This document shows, piece after piece, positions 1 through 12,570 of a stretch of DNA of 64,000 nucleotides; the first letter of the stretch is position 1, and each line of letters begins with the position of its first letter. Position numbers and translations under genes: made by a program. The notes under the pieces are model-generated. The model saw nothing but the letters and a program-made list of their open reading frames with translations. It was not told where the DNA came from and ran no database searches. This stretch comes from Welwitschia mirabilis (lineage: Eukaryota; Gnetophyta; Gnetopsida; Welwitschiales): NCBI GenBank assembly GCA_051453625.1, contig JBOZIK010000001.1:202850697-202914696 (forward strand), given 5' to 3'.

Positions 1-118
1 ATGTCCTGAAAGTCATCATGTAACAAAAAATTTTACTGCACCAACACAATTTCTCCATTATATTTAGCCAGTTATTAAAGAATTGAATTTTACTATGCTA
101 AGGATTTTCAATCATGTT

Positions 119-410
119 CAGCACACACAAGGCAATCAACTGCACATTAAGGCATCTCACTCATAAGCAACCCAAACGAAGTGTTCAAATACACATCAAG
201 GCATTTTAATCATTTGCACCCACATAAAGCATTCAACCACAGAAAGACATCCACACATGCAAAAGGCATACATAAGTAGATCATCAAGCACAGAGGCAAA
301 CAAAGTACCACTCACACAAAGGCATGCATCAAATATTAATGACCCAAAGGTGTAAATGGAGAATCAACCACACAAACGCATGCATGAAATATCAAACCGC
401 ACAAAGAAGT
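119..410. repeat. Degenerate minisatellite-like tract with AAGGCAT motifs
   Basis: The core AAGGCAT and near variants recur about every 30-60 bases, usually next to CACACAAA or CATCAA. The motif is seen near 132, 150, 200, 265 and 320. Copies are diverged and unevenly spaced, so this is an old tandem array or a low-complexity part of a decayed element. The small open frames over it look like chance. Confidence 0.45.
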
Positions 411-462
411 AATCAAATAAGATTATTCACTTCTATCAGATGCAATAATATCCCAAGACTTC

Positions 463-1026
463 CTCTCATATCCAACACTGTCCTCCAACAAAAGAGTAAT
501 CATTGTTGTTGACCTCAAGGCATCTACATTTAGGAACTTTCTTCAAACCCTTTTGTTTCATTGCCATTTGGATGTTAGTAATGCCAACCCATTTACCAAC
601 CTTAGCATAGACATTAAACAGGAGGGCATACGAAGCAAGCATGTTGGAATCCAACTTCCAAAGATAACCAGCAATCTCTTGGACAAGCTCACTATGGCCA
701 TGAAAATAACAGGCTGTAAGCATATAAACCATGCAATAGTCAAACTCTGTTGTAAGTCACATCTAATCATCCTTAGTTATTCTTTGAAACTAGTCTAGTC
801 CTTGAGACACCAGCCCAAAATGTCAAGACTCGAGAGGTGGTTACCATAGCAATGAAGGTCGCATTGCTACACCCTAGACAAGCCTTTTCTTCCATATCCT
901 AGAACACCCTCATCTCTTGCCCTACATTTTGAGGGAGGGCATATGTCACTACCACTGATGTCCACATGATGGGATCCTTATGCTAAACTTGAGAAAAACC
1001 CTCCCTAACTCTATAATGCTCCCATA
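463..1026 (-). pseudogene. PPR protein pseudogene (PLS subfamily, C-terminal repeats and E motif)
   Basis: The minus strand encodes the C-terminal part of a pentatricopeptide-repeat protein of the organellar RNA-editing type, broken by frameshifts and stops. From 1026 downward I read a repeat start resembling YGSIIELGRV, then a W-T-S...YAL stretch and TFIAMV (compare TFIAVL in intact repeats). The E motif follows at 732-466, with LTACYFHGHSEL, SNMLASYALLFNVYAKVGKW and KGLKKVPKCRCLEVNN. The usual block between the TFI repeat and the E motif (MVDLLGRAG...) is largely missing, so an internal deletion occurred. A stop follows shortly after the E motif and no DYW domain is visible. Homology ends at 1026, where an LTR-like sequence begins, suggesting a TE interrupted it. 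Intact PPR genes are usually intronless and several hundred codons long; this is about 180 codons of debris. Confidence 0.85.
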
Positions 1027-1700
1027 TGTTACAAGTTTACGCAGCAAAAGCCAAAAGAAGGAGGTGAAAAAAAAAAAGCAAGAACAAGAAGAAGAAGAGA
1101 GAGAGACAGACAGATAGAGATTTACATGGAAACCACCGATGTATGTAAAAACTACAAGAACAGTGCACAGCTCTTAATCAAAAGTTCCAAACAATGGAAC
1201 CCAGGGACACAAGCCATCCTCGATAACTTGAGTACGACATCAATCACAATAATAGCTGCCAATCGAAAATTAAAAAAAGGCTAATAAACAAGTTGTAAAC
1301 TAGACTAGGATACCTTCCCTCTACCCTAACTAAAAGTCTTATTTGATCTCACCTAAGCTTTCTTAACATCTTAGTACTAAAAACAAAGAATTAACATGTA
1401 CAAGGAGGATTTAACTTCACTATATAAGACTACCCTTCCCATACATGTTGACTAGGAAACCTTCCCTCTATCCTAAACCATGCGTGTTTAGTTTTCCAAT
1501 TAGGGTTACAACCATAATCTCACTTTGATATTACAATAACTAAAAGTATCATCTCATCTCACATAAGTTTTCCTTAACATCTTAGTACTAAAAACAAAGA
1601 ATAACATGTACAAGGAAGATTTAACTGCACTATCTAACACCGCATTCCCATATATGTTGACAAGAGTTCTACTTTCAAAGACATTTGTTCTCATGCCCCT
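1027..1700 (-). mobile_element. Copia-type LTR fragment
   Basis: Read on the plus strand the block starts TGTTACAAG, followed by an A-rich stretch, a GATTTACATGGAAACCACCGATG motif region near 1120-1140 and ACACAAGCCATC near 1209. The same order occurs in the better-preserved LTR at 27161-27619 (TGTTAAGAA, then a TTTACGTGGAAAACC motif, then ACACAAGCCATC). By analogy the LTR is in minus orientation. Its other end could not be placed, so the right boundary is approximate. It sits at the edge of the PPR pseudogene. Confidence 0.5.
1305..1672. repeat. Imperfect direct duplication
   Basis: The block beginning CTAGGATACCTTCCCTCTA near 1305 recurs beginning CTAGGAAACCTTCCCTCTA near 1452. Both contain the shared strings CTTAGTACTAAAAACAAAGAA and ACATGTACAAGGA. 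The second copy carries about 55 extra bases. It lies inside or beside the LTR fragment that starts at 1027. Confidence 0.7.
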
Positions 1701-2934
1701 TTTGAAAACATCCGCATCAGCCTATTTTTGTTGCTCCACTGAAGGAAAGGTTCTCAGGGCAAAACAACATTAGTCAATGTACATTTATTTCTTGAAACTC
1801 TAACCACTTTCAAGACAATGATTGTTTAAAAGACTCCTCCCCTTGATCATTATTAGTGCAGTCGCATCACTAAGCTCTGTTATCACAACATCATTAAGAC
1901 TGAGCACTAATGTTCCCCCAATGCCTCTTGTTAGTGCCTCATGTTGGTAAAGGTTGTGTATTTTGTGGCTCCTATATGGTTAAGTCATTTCTAGAGCTAA
2001 ATATTTTCATTAAGGAAGTAAATTAGGAGGTAGTGCAATGTCAGTACATAGATAAATATGCCCCAAATGCCATATTCACATAAGGTAAATGAAACATTAC
2101 ATGACGACAAATGTAGTGGACTCCTTCATATCAATACTAGAGAAGGAAGAACATGAGCATTTTGAGGTTGTGAAGGTCCCACTACATCAAGTGCAATGAT
2201 AAACTTGCCAGAGATAATAAAAGATCCATCAGAAAGGTGTCTCAGATGGTGTGGTTGCTCACCAAACATGGCATCTTCAATCAGATGCTTGTGCTACAAA
2301 TGAACACAATTCAAAGCTTACTAAGGCGTGCTATGGTGTAGCAAAGAAATCCTATTGTCGAGATTAAGAGATGGTCTTTCACATGGCAATGTATATCCAA
2401 ACATCTGTGTTGCTGCAGGGGAGCCGAAGCGTTGGTGCAAAGAGCCAGCCCCATGATGTGTTAGAAAAATGCTCACCCAACCAAATCCAAACATCAAAGA
2501 GCTTCACAACACACAAAGCCAATACTTACAGTATAAGAAAAGACAAACACAGAAGATATGGCCTTTCCATCAGGGATCGCCATAAAATTCTTGACAATTA
2601 GTGCAGTCATCATCACCTTTTGCTGTAGATGAAGCCAATGTTTGGATTCAAGATTTAGCTTCAGAAGACATCATATCAATCTGAGACCCAAGAGTCTAAT
2701 TTTGGTGACAGCTTATTGTCTCATAATTTCATTTGTAGGCACCTATATTGGAAATGCCCTTCCTACCTCCTTAGGCGGAATGGAACTCTTTTTTCCCTTT
2801 TTCCTTTTTTTTTGCTTTAATGATGGGGCACCAATTTCACAGGTTGAGTGTTTTTGAGCACCACCTAGATGCAATTTATATTCTCCACTTCGACTTTTGT
2901 GTTCATTGTCCACACTTAAAATCCAAGAAATCTA
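1701..2934. other. No recognised gene; possible coding debris on the minus strand
   Basis: No domain was recognised. On the minus strand a stretch around 2300-2130 stays open for roughly 50 codons and reads like protein (HLRHLSDGSFIISGKF, then ALDVVGPSQPQNAHVLPSLV). It is flanked by stops and has no assigned family. A poly-T stretch lies near 2797-2815. It may be transposon or retrogene debris. Confidence 0.3.
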
Positions 2935-3764
2935 ATCTCTACCAATAAAAATGACAGCTAAAGACAAAAGAAAAAGTAAACACACAGAAATTTACATGGT
3001 AACAGCCTCACATGTTGTGGGAAACACCCACAAGAAAGAGTGCAAAGCTTTTATTAGGAAAACAAGCTTACAAAAACAAGTCTGACAAAGGTTCAAGCTT
3101 TAACTCTGGAATCTCTAACAGGAACCAGTCATCAAAGCCAAACGTTGTTCCATACAACTTAATGCAAAACCTAACCTCAAATGGAGATTAAACAGAAGCA
3201 GGGTGGAATTTTCTAGAGTACCCTAAACCTATTCCCTCTAATCAAAACTTTTCGTTAGCCCCCACAATAACCTTAGATAACCATAGTTTTTAACCACCAG
3301 GTCATTTTGTAATATAAATCACTTCTTACAACTTTAAAAAGAGCCAACACCAAATATAACATTACAAAGGAAATACCTTGGCTTCACATTATAGTATTAT
3401 ACCAATCTTCACCTATTTTACAAGAATACATTATTTGGATTACTAGTACTAGGAGGAAAAAATTCAGACCTCAAACTCGTGGACAACCCCTAAGCACAGC
3501 ACAAGCAGAACTCAAAGAAAGGCCAGGTAAACTCCAAATTTCTGCAAAGATGGGTTGAAGGCTGTGACAGAGCCAGCAGAGCTGCCATGCACAAGCTTCA
3601 CTTGCGTGTTGAAGTGTCTAAAGAGATAGTTTCCCCTAACAGCAAAGTAGCAAACTGAGCTTGTCATATCTCAACTTCCAAGGAAATTTAGATAATCCAA
3701 TGCAGACTCTGATCTTTCTGTATATTCACCTTTTTGTGTGAAGGCCAATGGCTTTGATGCCATT
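2935..3764 (-). mobile_element. Copia-type retroelement fragment with PBS
   Basis: On the minus strand the sequence TGGCATCAAAGCC (3762-3750) closely matches TGGTATCAGAGC, the primer-binding site complementary to initiator tRNA-Met used by many plant Copia elements. It is preceded on that strand by ATTACA and two bases, as expected for an LTR end. At the low-coordinate end (about 2960-3060) the plus strand carries the motif ACACAGAAATTTACATGG plus AAGCTTTTATTAGG, which resembles the LTR at 27161. The pieces suggest LTR, PBS, short interior and LTR, but boundaries are not resolved. No coding domain is visible. Confidence 0.4.
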
Positions 3765-3769
3765 TGTAA

Positions 3770-6700
3770 TGCTCCCCCACCAAGAAGCATGATTCAAAAC
3801 TAGAAAAGGGAAAAATAGGCATTACTAATATTTATGTGTTAAAGTGTTGTGTCTCTTCTTATTATATCTTTTCATAATGCATTTTGTGTTTTAAAGGATA
3901 ATCGAAGGCATATATTAGATGTTATAAACAATAATCTAATCTTTTATGAAATAGTATTATGATTTATGTAGCTAATATCATCTCTATTTGTTAACATACA
4001 ATAGGCATTATACAGTAACCACATTCTTGTTAACTGAGGGCAAGAATTCTACGTTTGAACTTGAAAAAAGGGATTTATTCATAGTTTGATGATGAAGATC
4101 TATATCTTTCAAGCCAATCTTACAAATAAGAGACGACAATGTTCTCCTTGAAGTTGTCTTATATGTTGAATCTTACACACCAAGGGGAACGAAACCTGCA
4201 CCACCACTTGGAGACTCCTATCAAACATAAAGAGGTGTCATAGGAGACCCTCTTTCTTTGGGGTAGTTAGAGAATCAACTTTTTCAGAAAGTCAAAAGAA
4301 TTTAGGAGAAAAAGAATTTTGACTCTGTGTTGTGCCAGAGAGTCAAAAATTTTGACTTACCTGACTTGCAGATCACTCGCTGGGCTCAGTGAGTAAATTC
4401 TTTTAAAATAGAAAAACAAAAAACGAAAGGGAAAAAAAACAGATTTAACTCGAGGATGCTAAGTCAAAGCACATAATTCACCAAGAGTCAATGAATCCTT
4501 AACTCACGGGTGACGCCCTGAGTGAAGGCCAGTCATGCTACATTGTTTAAACAAAGATGCAAGTGACATTTCCTTTTCTGGAAAAATAACCCCCACCCAA
4601 GCACATCTTTCAGGTGACAGTTTAAATTCTTTTAAAAACTTTAAAGAAAGTTGCAGTATGCCTCACGTGCAATATTCAAAAAATCATATATCACCAACAG
4701 TTAAAAACACCTTATCCTGAAGTGTAACTTAAGATAATTGAAATTGAAAACCACGCCTAAAATTTCAAACTTAATGACAACAGCTAACTTGCATTTCTGG
4801 TTCTTAAACTTGCTGTAGGACTGTAGGAGGTACTACAGTTTCATTCTATCTTGAACACTACCTGAAACACAGCATAATTTTGGGATAGAATTCAAGCTTC
4901 CTTCATGAAGAAGCACAAGGCAGATATGAACATCCAAATCAAAGCATTCATTTCTTGCATCTAAAAGGAGACTGCCGTACCATCGAATAAAACTGAAGGA
5001 GTGAAAGCATGCATTTCTTCACTTTGTTGATCTTTTCACAGCAACCAAAACATGTATTCCTTGTTGCACGATAATTTCATAAAGGTGGCTCTGAATAATC
5101 AAATATTTGTGTACTTACAATAGTTTTTAATGACCCTTTCATATAAAATGGCAAAGTGACACTACTTTCTTTAGACATTGGACTATCAAAACATTGGTTT
5201 CATGGATACAACTTATTCACCAAAAGTTTCAATTTGTTCGTAATTTAGACTTGTTGAACATTCTATTCACGTTTCAAGTTTGTGTTAGTATTGTTGATTG
5301 TCATTTATGTCCTAATCCTTTTAAGGAATGAAATCTTTGTTTAATACATCTTAATCATATCAGGCCTAAATTATTATGTTAGCATATCTTTTACTTTCAT
5401 ACTGGGGTAACTGGTGTGCCAATCAGGGCGACGTAACATTTTACATGACTCCTTTGCCTCGAGGGAACTGAAAAGGAGTGGCACTGACCACACTGGAGCA
5501 GCCGCATACATGTTAAAACTCAGTGATCTCAGGTCAACTGGATAGAAGATGTGTGCTCCTGGATGTGACTTAAATGGTTTTAAGAGATCAGCTCTGCATG
5601 CAAATTTAATCAGAGATTCACAACTCCCAGTTAGCCAATCAGCCCAGCTCAGTTCCTAAACATGCATATTATCTCTCTGACCTATAACTAAGACTGGAAA
5701 GCAATCACTTCAGCTCTCTAGCCCCTGTGGCATCCATCTATTTTCTTCTGTACCATGCTTTATTGTACTTCTACTACAGATACATTGTTCTTCTTTCAAT
5801 CTATCTTTTTCTATCATCCTAGGAAAGGCATTCTTCTGATCAAAGTGGAATGATTCAGTGCATCAAGGCCCACCAATCATTCAAACTGTCTTCTTACTTG
5901 TAGGATTTTTTGGATTTGGCCTCAGAATCCAAGTGGTAAATGTTGATGGTGAGCCTTAAAACCACAGAAAGAGAGATAATTGAATTCCAACCGGAGTCAC
6001 ATTGACTGAAGGTTAAGGACTGGACTACGGTTGCACATTGCAACTAAGCCACTTTAAAAAGCTGGTTGTGTTCTTGGTATTGATTCTTTGCTTTGTTGTT
6101 TCCAATATTGTTATTTGAGCAAAGCATTTATTCCTTCAACCAAATTTGATTCAATAATAAATTTACAATTACTTAATTTTTAGTTTTTTTTTTCCTTTTT
6201 TTCTTTCTTTAAAACAAAAAGCTATCGCTGTTCCCTCCCCTCCAGCGTTGATCCTATATCAGTTCGTAAGTCTGTAACAAGAGGCTCTTCTAAAAAGCCA
6301 CTATCTTGAAATCATTTAGCCGATATTTTCAATACAACTAAAATCATCATAGAAGATGACATAGATGTTTCAAACTCTATAAAAAAAATACACCCTAGGG
6401 TTTTTGTTCAGGCTCTGCTTGTTAGATATAAGAAGGTGACTAACCTCACAAACACAAACTTGAAGTCTACCAAGGCTAACAGAAAGCATCCAACTACATG
6501 AGTATATAAGCTTACAACCAAGCACTAGCTTAGATCATAATGAATTATAGATAAAGAGTGAAGTGCTATAGCTGAAAGACGTGTACAAAAATTAGAACTG
6601 TGTTTTTGCCTTCAGTGTTATGGAAACATCCAGATGAAAACGACCTATAATTTAATCTTCAATTAATCTAAGTACAACAAATTCTACAGCATATAAGTTA

Positions 6701-9700
6701 AATGAAAGGATGCTACACATAATAAAAATGTACGTACAGTGAAAGTATAAACCATCTAATAATGAGAGCATAAAATATTCAGCACACAAAATACTTGAGG
6801 CTCAAGCTCAATTGTGAAAGAAAACTGAAACACGTCTGTTAGGAAGGTGCAGATCCATCTAACCTGTGTCCCCTCTTGATTGCTCTGGTTTTAGCCAATC
6901 ATCCACTTCAACAATGACGTAGCAAATACTCATATCACAAACTGTTACTAGCATGCATGGTTAGTGGGTCATGTAAGAAGACCCGTGTCCAAAGTTTCAG
7001 TGTCAAAATTCTCCTTCAATACAATATAGGATGTGCTATTTAAGAGAGTTAATGTGCACAGTCACATTGTGATCTAATCATTACTGATTGGCTGCTAATG
7101 ATGCCTTATTTGATGCTACAAAGCTGTCCGCCTGTCCCATTGTCTGCTATAAACTGTCATTGATGTTGCACTGAACTTTGATAACATTATCAATCAACTT
7201 CTAGAACTATGAGAACTATAATGTAAAATGCAAAGTTGAAGTGGCCACTATCAAGAAATGAATCATGGCACTGAAAAGTGACTCTGAAAGAAATTGCAAT
7301 GCATAGAAGACAGGTATCAACACTGCTATGAGATTTCAATCCAAAGTATATTGTCAATACCAGTTGACAAGATAGGAGGACAGCTTCCTGTGATGTTGAT
7401 TATTTCAGATAAAATGTCTCCCTATGGATTCAATTTGATATCATATGATGCTAGAGTATCCTAAATTTTTTCCTATGCAATACATTATTGTCAGAAGTAC
7501 TTCTACATCTACAGTTTTAGCTATCCAAAGTTCCAAACTGTAATCAGAAAAGGCAGCTTTCCAATGCAACAGGAATAAATGCAAAATCAACTAGTTTGAT
7601 GAAGACGTAATGCCAATTTATCAATGAAATAATTCTCATCTGTTGGAGGCTTGCTTGCTGAACTTTGATGGTACTATTTCACTCCTAAGGTAGTGGTTCT
7701 ATCCTTAGATTAGCTGCATTATAAATCAGACCTCATATCTCATTATTTTTCAACTAGCCAAGGCCACATGAACTTAGGTCAATGGATGAAACCTTTGAAA
7801 GAGTTCAAAAACACTTGAAATATGTTCTAAATTTTATAAATTTAACAGATTAAGAACTGCTTGATCTAATCAATTAAAATAGATCAATAATATCTATCAT
7901 TTGAGGGCTCAATACAAATACTGTGGAGTTGCTTCACATGTGACAATTTCTATAATATTTGAATTGATTTCACTGATATAGGATGGTGACTTGCTGAATT
8001 GGAAGTTTACAGTACAAGCGATGAAGGTCAGGAAACATTTTCAGTAGAAATGATCAAATACAGTCTAGATCTGAACCATTAAGACTGGATCTGAATTTGT
8101 GGACTGGACAGGATATTGGAACAATAACTCATTTCCATTTTGGTAGATCTAATATCAAGCAGGTTTTATCAATTTAGTTGATATCCTATTTAAAAATCTG
8201 GTAATCAAAATGGATCTAAGCAAAATCAAGGTGGCCCGGCTAAACAAGATGATAAGCAAACTTAAGGGAGCTTCCTTGTGAGTGATTGTTGCAGTTTAGA
8301 ACCTCCAGGGTTTGATCACATTCGAAGATAGTTATATTATAGCAATCCTTTCAAAATTAAACTTAGCTTTGTGAGATTTCAAGTAAAGGTGTCTTTCACC
8401 TGTATCTCCAATGTATCAACAACCGTTGTACTCTGTACTAATCTGAATCATTGATCTGACTTGTAACAATGGATATGTCCGTGTATAGGTCCTATCCCTA
8501 TTGTGGGACACTGGTGGAGACTAATACTGAATTGATACAGAAGGCTCCAATCGTTTGATAATGTGACACCTCATGTTTCCATAGCTACAGTAAAATTCAA
8601 AGATACTACTCGAGTGTATGATTTATAGTGCAAATTGCAAAGAAATCATTAAGCATAGAATCCTTGCAATCTTTCTTGGTTCACAACCACAAAATCCTTC
8701 ATCATTGCTAAGAATGATGAGAGCAAGCATGCCCACTCTTGTTTTCTATAGGATGATAAATCCCTTATTCTGATCAAAATCTGGAAGGTGCAGTAAAGAA
8801 CCATGAGCGTCTAATGAGCATGCAATAAACAACACAATAAAATATGCATAACCAAAGGGTTCTCTGATTTTCAATGTAGGCTTCACCTAACCTTCTATAA
8901 AATTACTTTGATAATTTAAAACAAATTATGTTAAAAAGATTGCTTTTTATAACATTCTAAGAAGATACATGATTAAAAAAATCTAGAATAAAATGCAAGA
9001 CAAGCATTACCTTTGTAACATAAAAAATATGGGTAACAGGCAACTCCATAAAATAATTAAATAGATGACATAATTAAATAGATAACATAAAATAAAGAAG
9101 AATCCACATGAAGTTGCCTTAGAATGTGCAACCTATGGTAACTGAAAACTAGGATGAACCAGAAATTTAATGTCACAATCAAATGAAAATGAAAACAATA
9201 ACCTTTTATGACTATCTAGACCTCTGGTACTGACAAGAATGATCTAAGATAAGAGCATGACTAGAGATATGCTTATAGTTCTCATTATGACAACAAAAAT
9301 AATAAGCTATAGACAAAACTAGAATACTAGACCCTGCTGCTTACAGTAACGCCTTTTAAGAATTGCACTAGACCAACCTCCCTGATCAACTTTATTTCGA
9401 AAGTCAAGGTAGCAGCTGATTTCATGCAAGAGATTCATCCGAATGTACAAAAGCTGTGATCACACAGGCACCGATTCCCAATGTACTAATAATCATTGCT
9501 TGTGAATGGTAAGAGCAATTGAAAAAAGACGGATTCAATATAAGACTGCTGCTTATAGTAGCACATAATAAGAATTGCATAAAATTTACCTCTCTAATCA
9601 ATATTTTTTAAATTCAATCTATAATTATAGCTGTTTTAGTTCTAAAGAAAACTATCTAAACATAAGAAAACTGTGACCAATCACACACCAAGCTCCAGAC

Positions 9701-9869
9701 TAATGAAATTTATTTCTTTTGAATGTCAAGAAAAAAATTGCATTATCCAGTGGGGATTCAAACTTGATCATCTTGTTAGAGAGGATGGCATACAGAAAGA
9801 CTAATGTTGACAAAGTTATTCTTCATTTTATTAATTTCTCATTTTGATAAAGCAAGATCTTGGTCGTAC
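3770..9869 (-). other. Putative UBP intron 2 (start); no further exon found
   Basis: This is downstream of UBP exon 2 on the minus strand. I looked for the expected continuation of the DUSP domain (WYGGGP-like) and the following EVYPLRLQL-type stretch and did not find it, so the intron probably continues beyond position 1. The region is AT-rich with only short open frames. Visible items are a 17-bp near-tandem repeat (AATTAAATAGATRAC) near 9050-9090 and scattered poly-T tracts. If the exon 2 donor call is wrong, this stretch would be downstream flank instead. Confidence 0.5.
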
Positions 9870-10094
9870 CATTTGCAAAACTGGCTCCATACATTCTCTG
9901 GCAACAAAACATAGTCGCGTCCTTCCATCAGTGTGCCAATAAGCTCAGGCTCCAAAGAAGGATTCTCACACTTACAATCAGTAACCAGTGTGGAATTGTC
10001 AATGGCAGGGGGCCTCTTTGAAAAGCTAGGAACATTATCCTTGTTGGTAATAACAATATCTTGAGAAACATAGTCTACCCAGTCCTTCCACCAT
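9870..10094 (-). CDS. Ubiquitin-specific protease (UBP5/8-like), exon 2: DUSP domain
   Basis: Exon 2 of a plant deubiquitinase, continuing directly from exon 1 at 37076-37182. A polypyrimidine stretch and CAG (TTTCTTTCAG) precede the exon. Its first base completes the AG|A arginine codon left by exon 1, giving the join LLSF-R-WWKDWVDYVSQD. Later motifs are RPPAIDNSTLV, EGRDYVLLPENVW and a final KW. This order (WW..W..Y, RP..IDNS.L, EGRDYVLLP..VW, WY) is the N-terminal DUSP domain of plant UBP5/8/9/10/11-type proteases, which then continue into a UCH catalytic domain that removes ubiquitin. The donor is placed within TG|GTACGA, so the next exon should start by completing W and adding YGGGP-like residues. 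Without splicing, the frame ends at a TGA (9841-9839) nine codons further. No stop or frameshift interrupts the exon. The catalytic Cys and His boxes are outside the window. Confidence 0.9.
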
Positions 10095-12371
10095 CTGAAA
10101 GAAATACCAAACCAAGGAGGAAAAAAAAGTCATTCAATATAGACAATGCAAGATAAAGAAACAATCAACATTCAGACACTTTTAATTGAAATAGGAATAA
10201 ACAGATTCAACTCGAATTGAGCTTCATAAACTATATACAAGATGCCTTATAAGGAATATATTAGTTGAAAATATAATAGAATATAATTGATATGTAGATT
10301 TCCTTGAAAAAAGAAGTTAAAGCCACATGATCATCTTTAACTACATTATAGTACCAAGGTCTACTTTGATGAAAAAGGAAAACCTAGTGAAAAAATGTGA
10401 ATGTGCATGAATAAAAATTTTAGACCCCAAAACAGTAAGGCCCCAAATCAAGCAAAAGACAAAAGCCTGCAAACACTCACAAAAGAGCATTTCAAATAGC
10501 AACTCAAAGTTGCCCACAACAAGACTCTGAATGAAACATGAGTAATACAAACACAAGGTAAGCAAGGTAGCATGACTCATGACTCATGAGTCGCTCAGCA
10601 GAAAATGGTGATGCCAGGAATTGACTTCTTTTTTAACTCATCTATGCAAAAGAAATCAAAAATGAGTTGAGAAAAAGAATCAAAAGTAAGGGGGGAAAGG
10701 TGAGAAAATGTTTTTTTCCTACAATTTCAAACAAGAACATTAAATCTTTAATACTATGAACATCAAACATGGAAGTTACATTACTTTTGACTTTCATGAA
10801 AACATTCCAATGTAGACCATGAACATGTCATTGTAACACTGCATTTGTTAATGCCATCAAATTCATTAGAACAAAACAAAACATACCTTTTCTTAGAAAC
10901 CCTTCTCCCTTCTCCACTTCAAAATCTCTTCTCAATCACTTGAAATGAGATTTTGAGTGGATTCTGACCTGGTGAATCACGTTTTTAAGGTGAAGGAACG
11001 ATCTGGGTTCCACTGCTTTTTTATTTTTTGTGTTTTTGTTTTGAATTTGACAAAAACAAAAATCTTTACTGTTTTGTGCACAAGTTATTTAACATTCTTC
11101 GCTGAGCAACTCACAAGTTGATCTCTAGCAAGTTAATCAAAAATCTCACAAGTTTCTGTGGATGGACTCATACAGGCCAAGACAGTGCAAGTTAATCTTC
11201 AAAACTTGCCAAAACAGAGAGTCTCACAACTCTCATGTCTAGAGAGTTCTGGAAAGTGCTATATTGAGGTAAGAATGCTGATATCCAATGTGTTGGGTAT
11301 GTGCACCCCGTGCCCAGCCTGATGAGCTCCTATAACAGATAGCAAGATGCTTTCACAGATAAACATGAAACACATGATAGTTTCTCAAATGTGGTATTAT
11401 TGGCCTCCAAATTTCTCAAACTTTAGATTCCCCATTTGCATAAAACCTAAAAGCAATAGACAAAAGTGTTGCAATTTGGGGTTATATATCACTTTGGCTT
11501 CTCGCTTTGCAAAAATTAAGATTACAACTTGGATATGATGGTATGGAAAGAATTGACAGATGGAATTGTAGGTCACAGATTTTTACTCTACAAGATTAGA
11601 AGTAATACAGAACTCATGTTTTTACTCCCAGCGTCATATGCCATCTTGCTGCTTCATGTCCTTTTTATTAAGCATGATGTTCTTCCAACCTAAATTAGGT
11701 TAAATTAGTGCAGGTTGTGTATCATCACTCATTCATGGACACTGGTTGTAATATTACAGGATTGAGTTGTCACTGAAGGAGAGGTGATTGCTTCTGATGT
11801 TGCCAATCGTAAACCCAGGCCTATAGTATTAAAAATCTGCAAACTTTCTCCAAAGTTGTACACTTTTGCTGAATTTATAGTAACACAAATCATTTCGGTT
11901 CGTGCCAACATTTTCTAACAGAAATTTGCCACTAAATGTGAATTTTCACACATGAAAAAAAAATCACCTAAGTTGGATAAAATTTTGCATGAGTTCAAGC
12001 TGTAACAAATGTATTAAAAAAAAGAAACAGAACAAATCCAAAATGACATCTCTTCCCTTTCCTCAGAGCACTCAGTAGAGGAAATGCTGTTGCATTGCAC
12101 TTCCAGCACTTTCAGAGCTTGTTCAAATTTCCACCTGCAACTTTTTGCATTGTCATTGCCATTTGTAGGTAAAAATCGTCACAAGAGCCAAAGAAGATAA
12201 ATTTCACACTTAAGAATTTGATGGATGCTTGCATCATAGGATTTTTGAGCCTACAAAACTGTGGCATTAAATGTTTTCATTTCTAAACTTGGATGGCATA
12301 CAAATTGACATTGTGAAGTCTTTGAAAATCAGGTAGATAAACAGAATCAAGATGGCACATTAATCTTGTCC

Positions 12372-12570
12372 AAGACAGCTTACCCTGGTGGTAAGGTCAA
12401 GGTACATACAAACCCAGACTCCTGGGTTCAAATCCCTCTGTAGGCGACGGGGCTAATGAAATGTTAAACCTTTGTATATGTCATCATAGGTTTGCATAGG
12501 CACTAGTGCCGCAAGGCATGGTGCAGCACATATTATCTACCTGGAAGTCCCTTAGTAAAAAAAACAAAGA
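12372..12570 (+). mobile_element. tRNA-derived SINE
   Basis: An internal RNA polymerase III promoter is visible. The A-box-like CTGGTGGTAAGG is at 12385-12396 and the B-box GGGTTCAAATCCC at 12423-12435, about 30 bases apart as in a tRNA. A non-tRNA body of about 120 bases follows and ends in an A-rich tail (AAAAAAAACAAAGA, 12557-12570). The body contains the perfect palindrome GGCACTAGTGCC (12499-12510) and a TGCC-GCAA-GGCA hairpin (12507-12518). No clear target-site duplication was found. A tRNA gene is excluded because there is no cloverleaf acceptor pairing. Confidence 0.75.

Noticed and set aside
119-410. CRISPR-like array from regularly recurring AAGGCAT motifs
   Set aside because: Repeats are short, degenerate and unevenly spaced, and the window is plant nuclear DNA.
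1-9869. UBP exon 3 within the window
   Set aside because: I searched for a YGGGP start and EVYPLRLQL-like coding on the minus strand and found neither.
12385-12435. A tRNA gene, from the A and B boxes
   Set aside because: No acceptor or anticodon stem pairing, and a SINE body with A-rich tail follows; same reasoning for 59098-59154.
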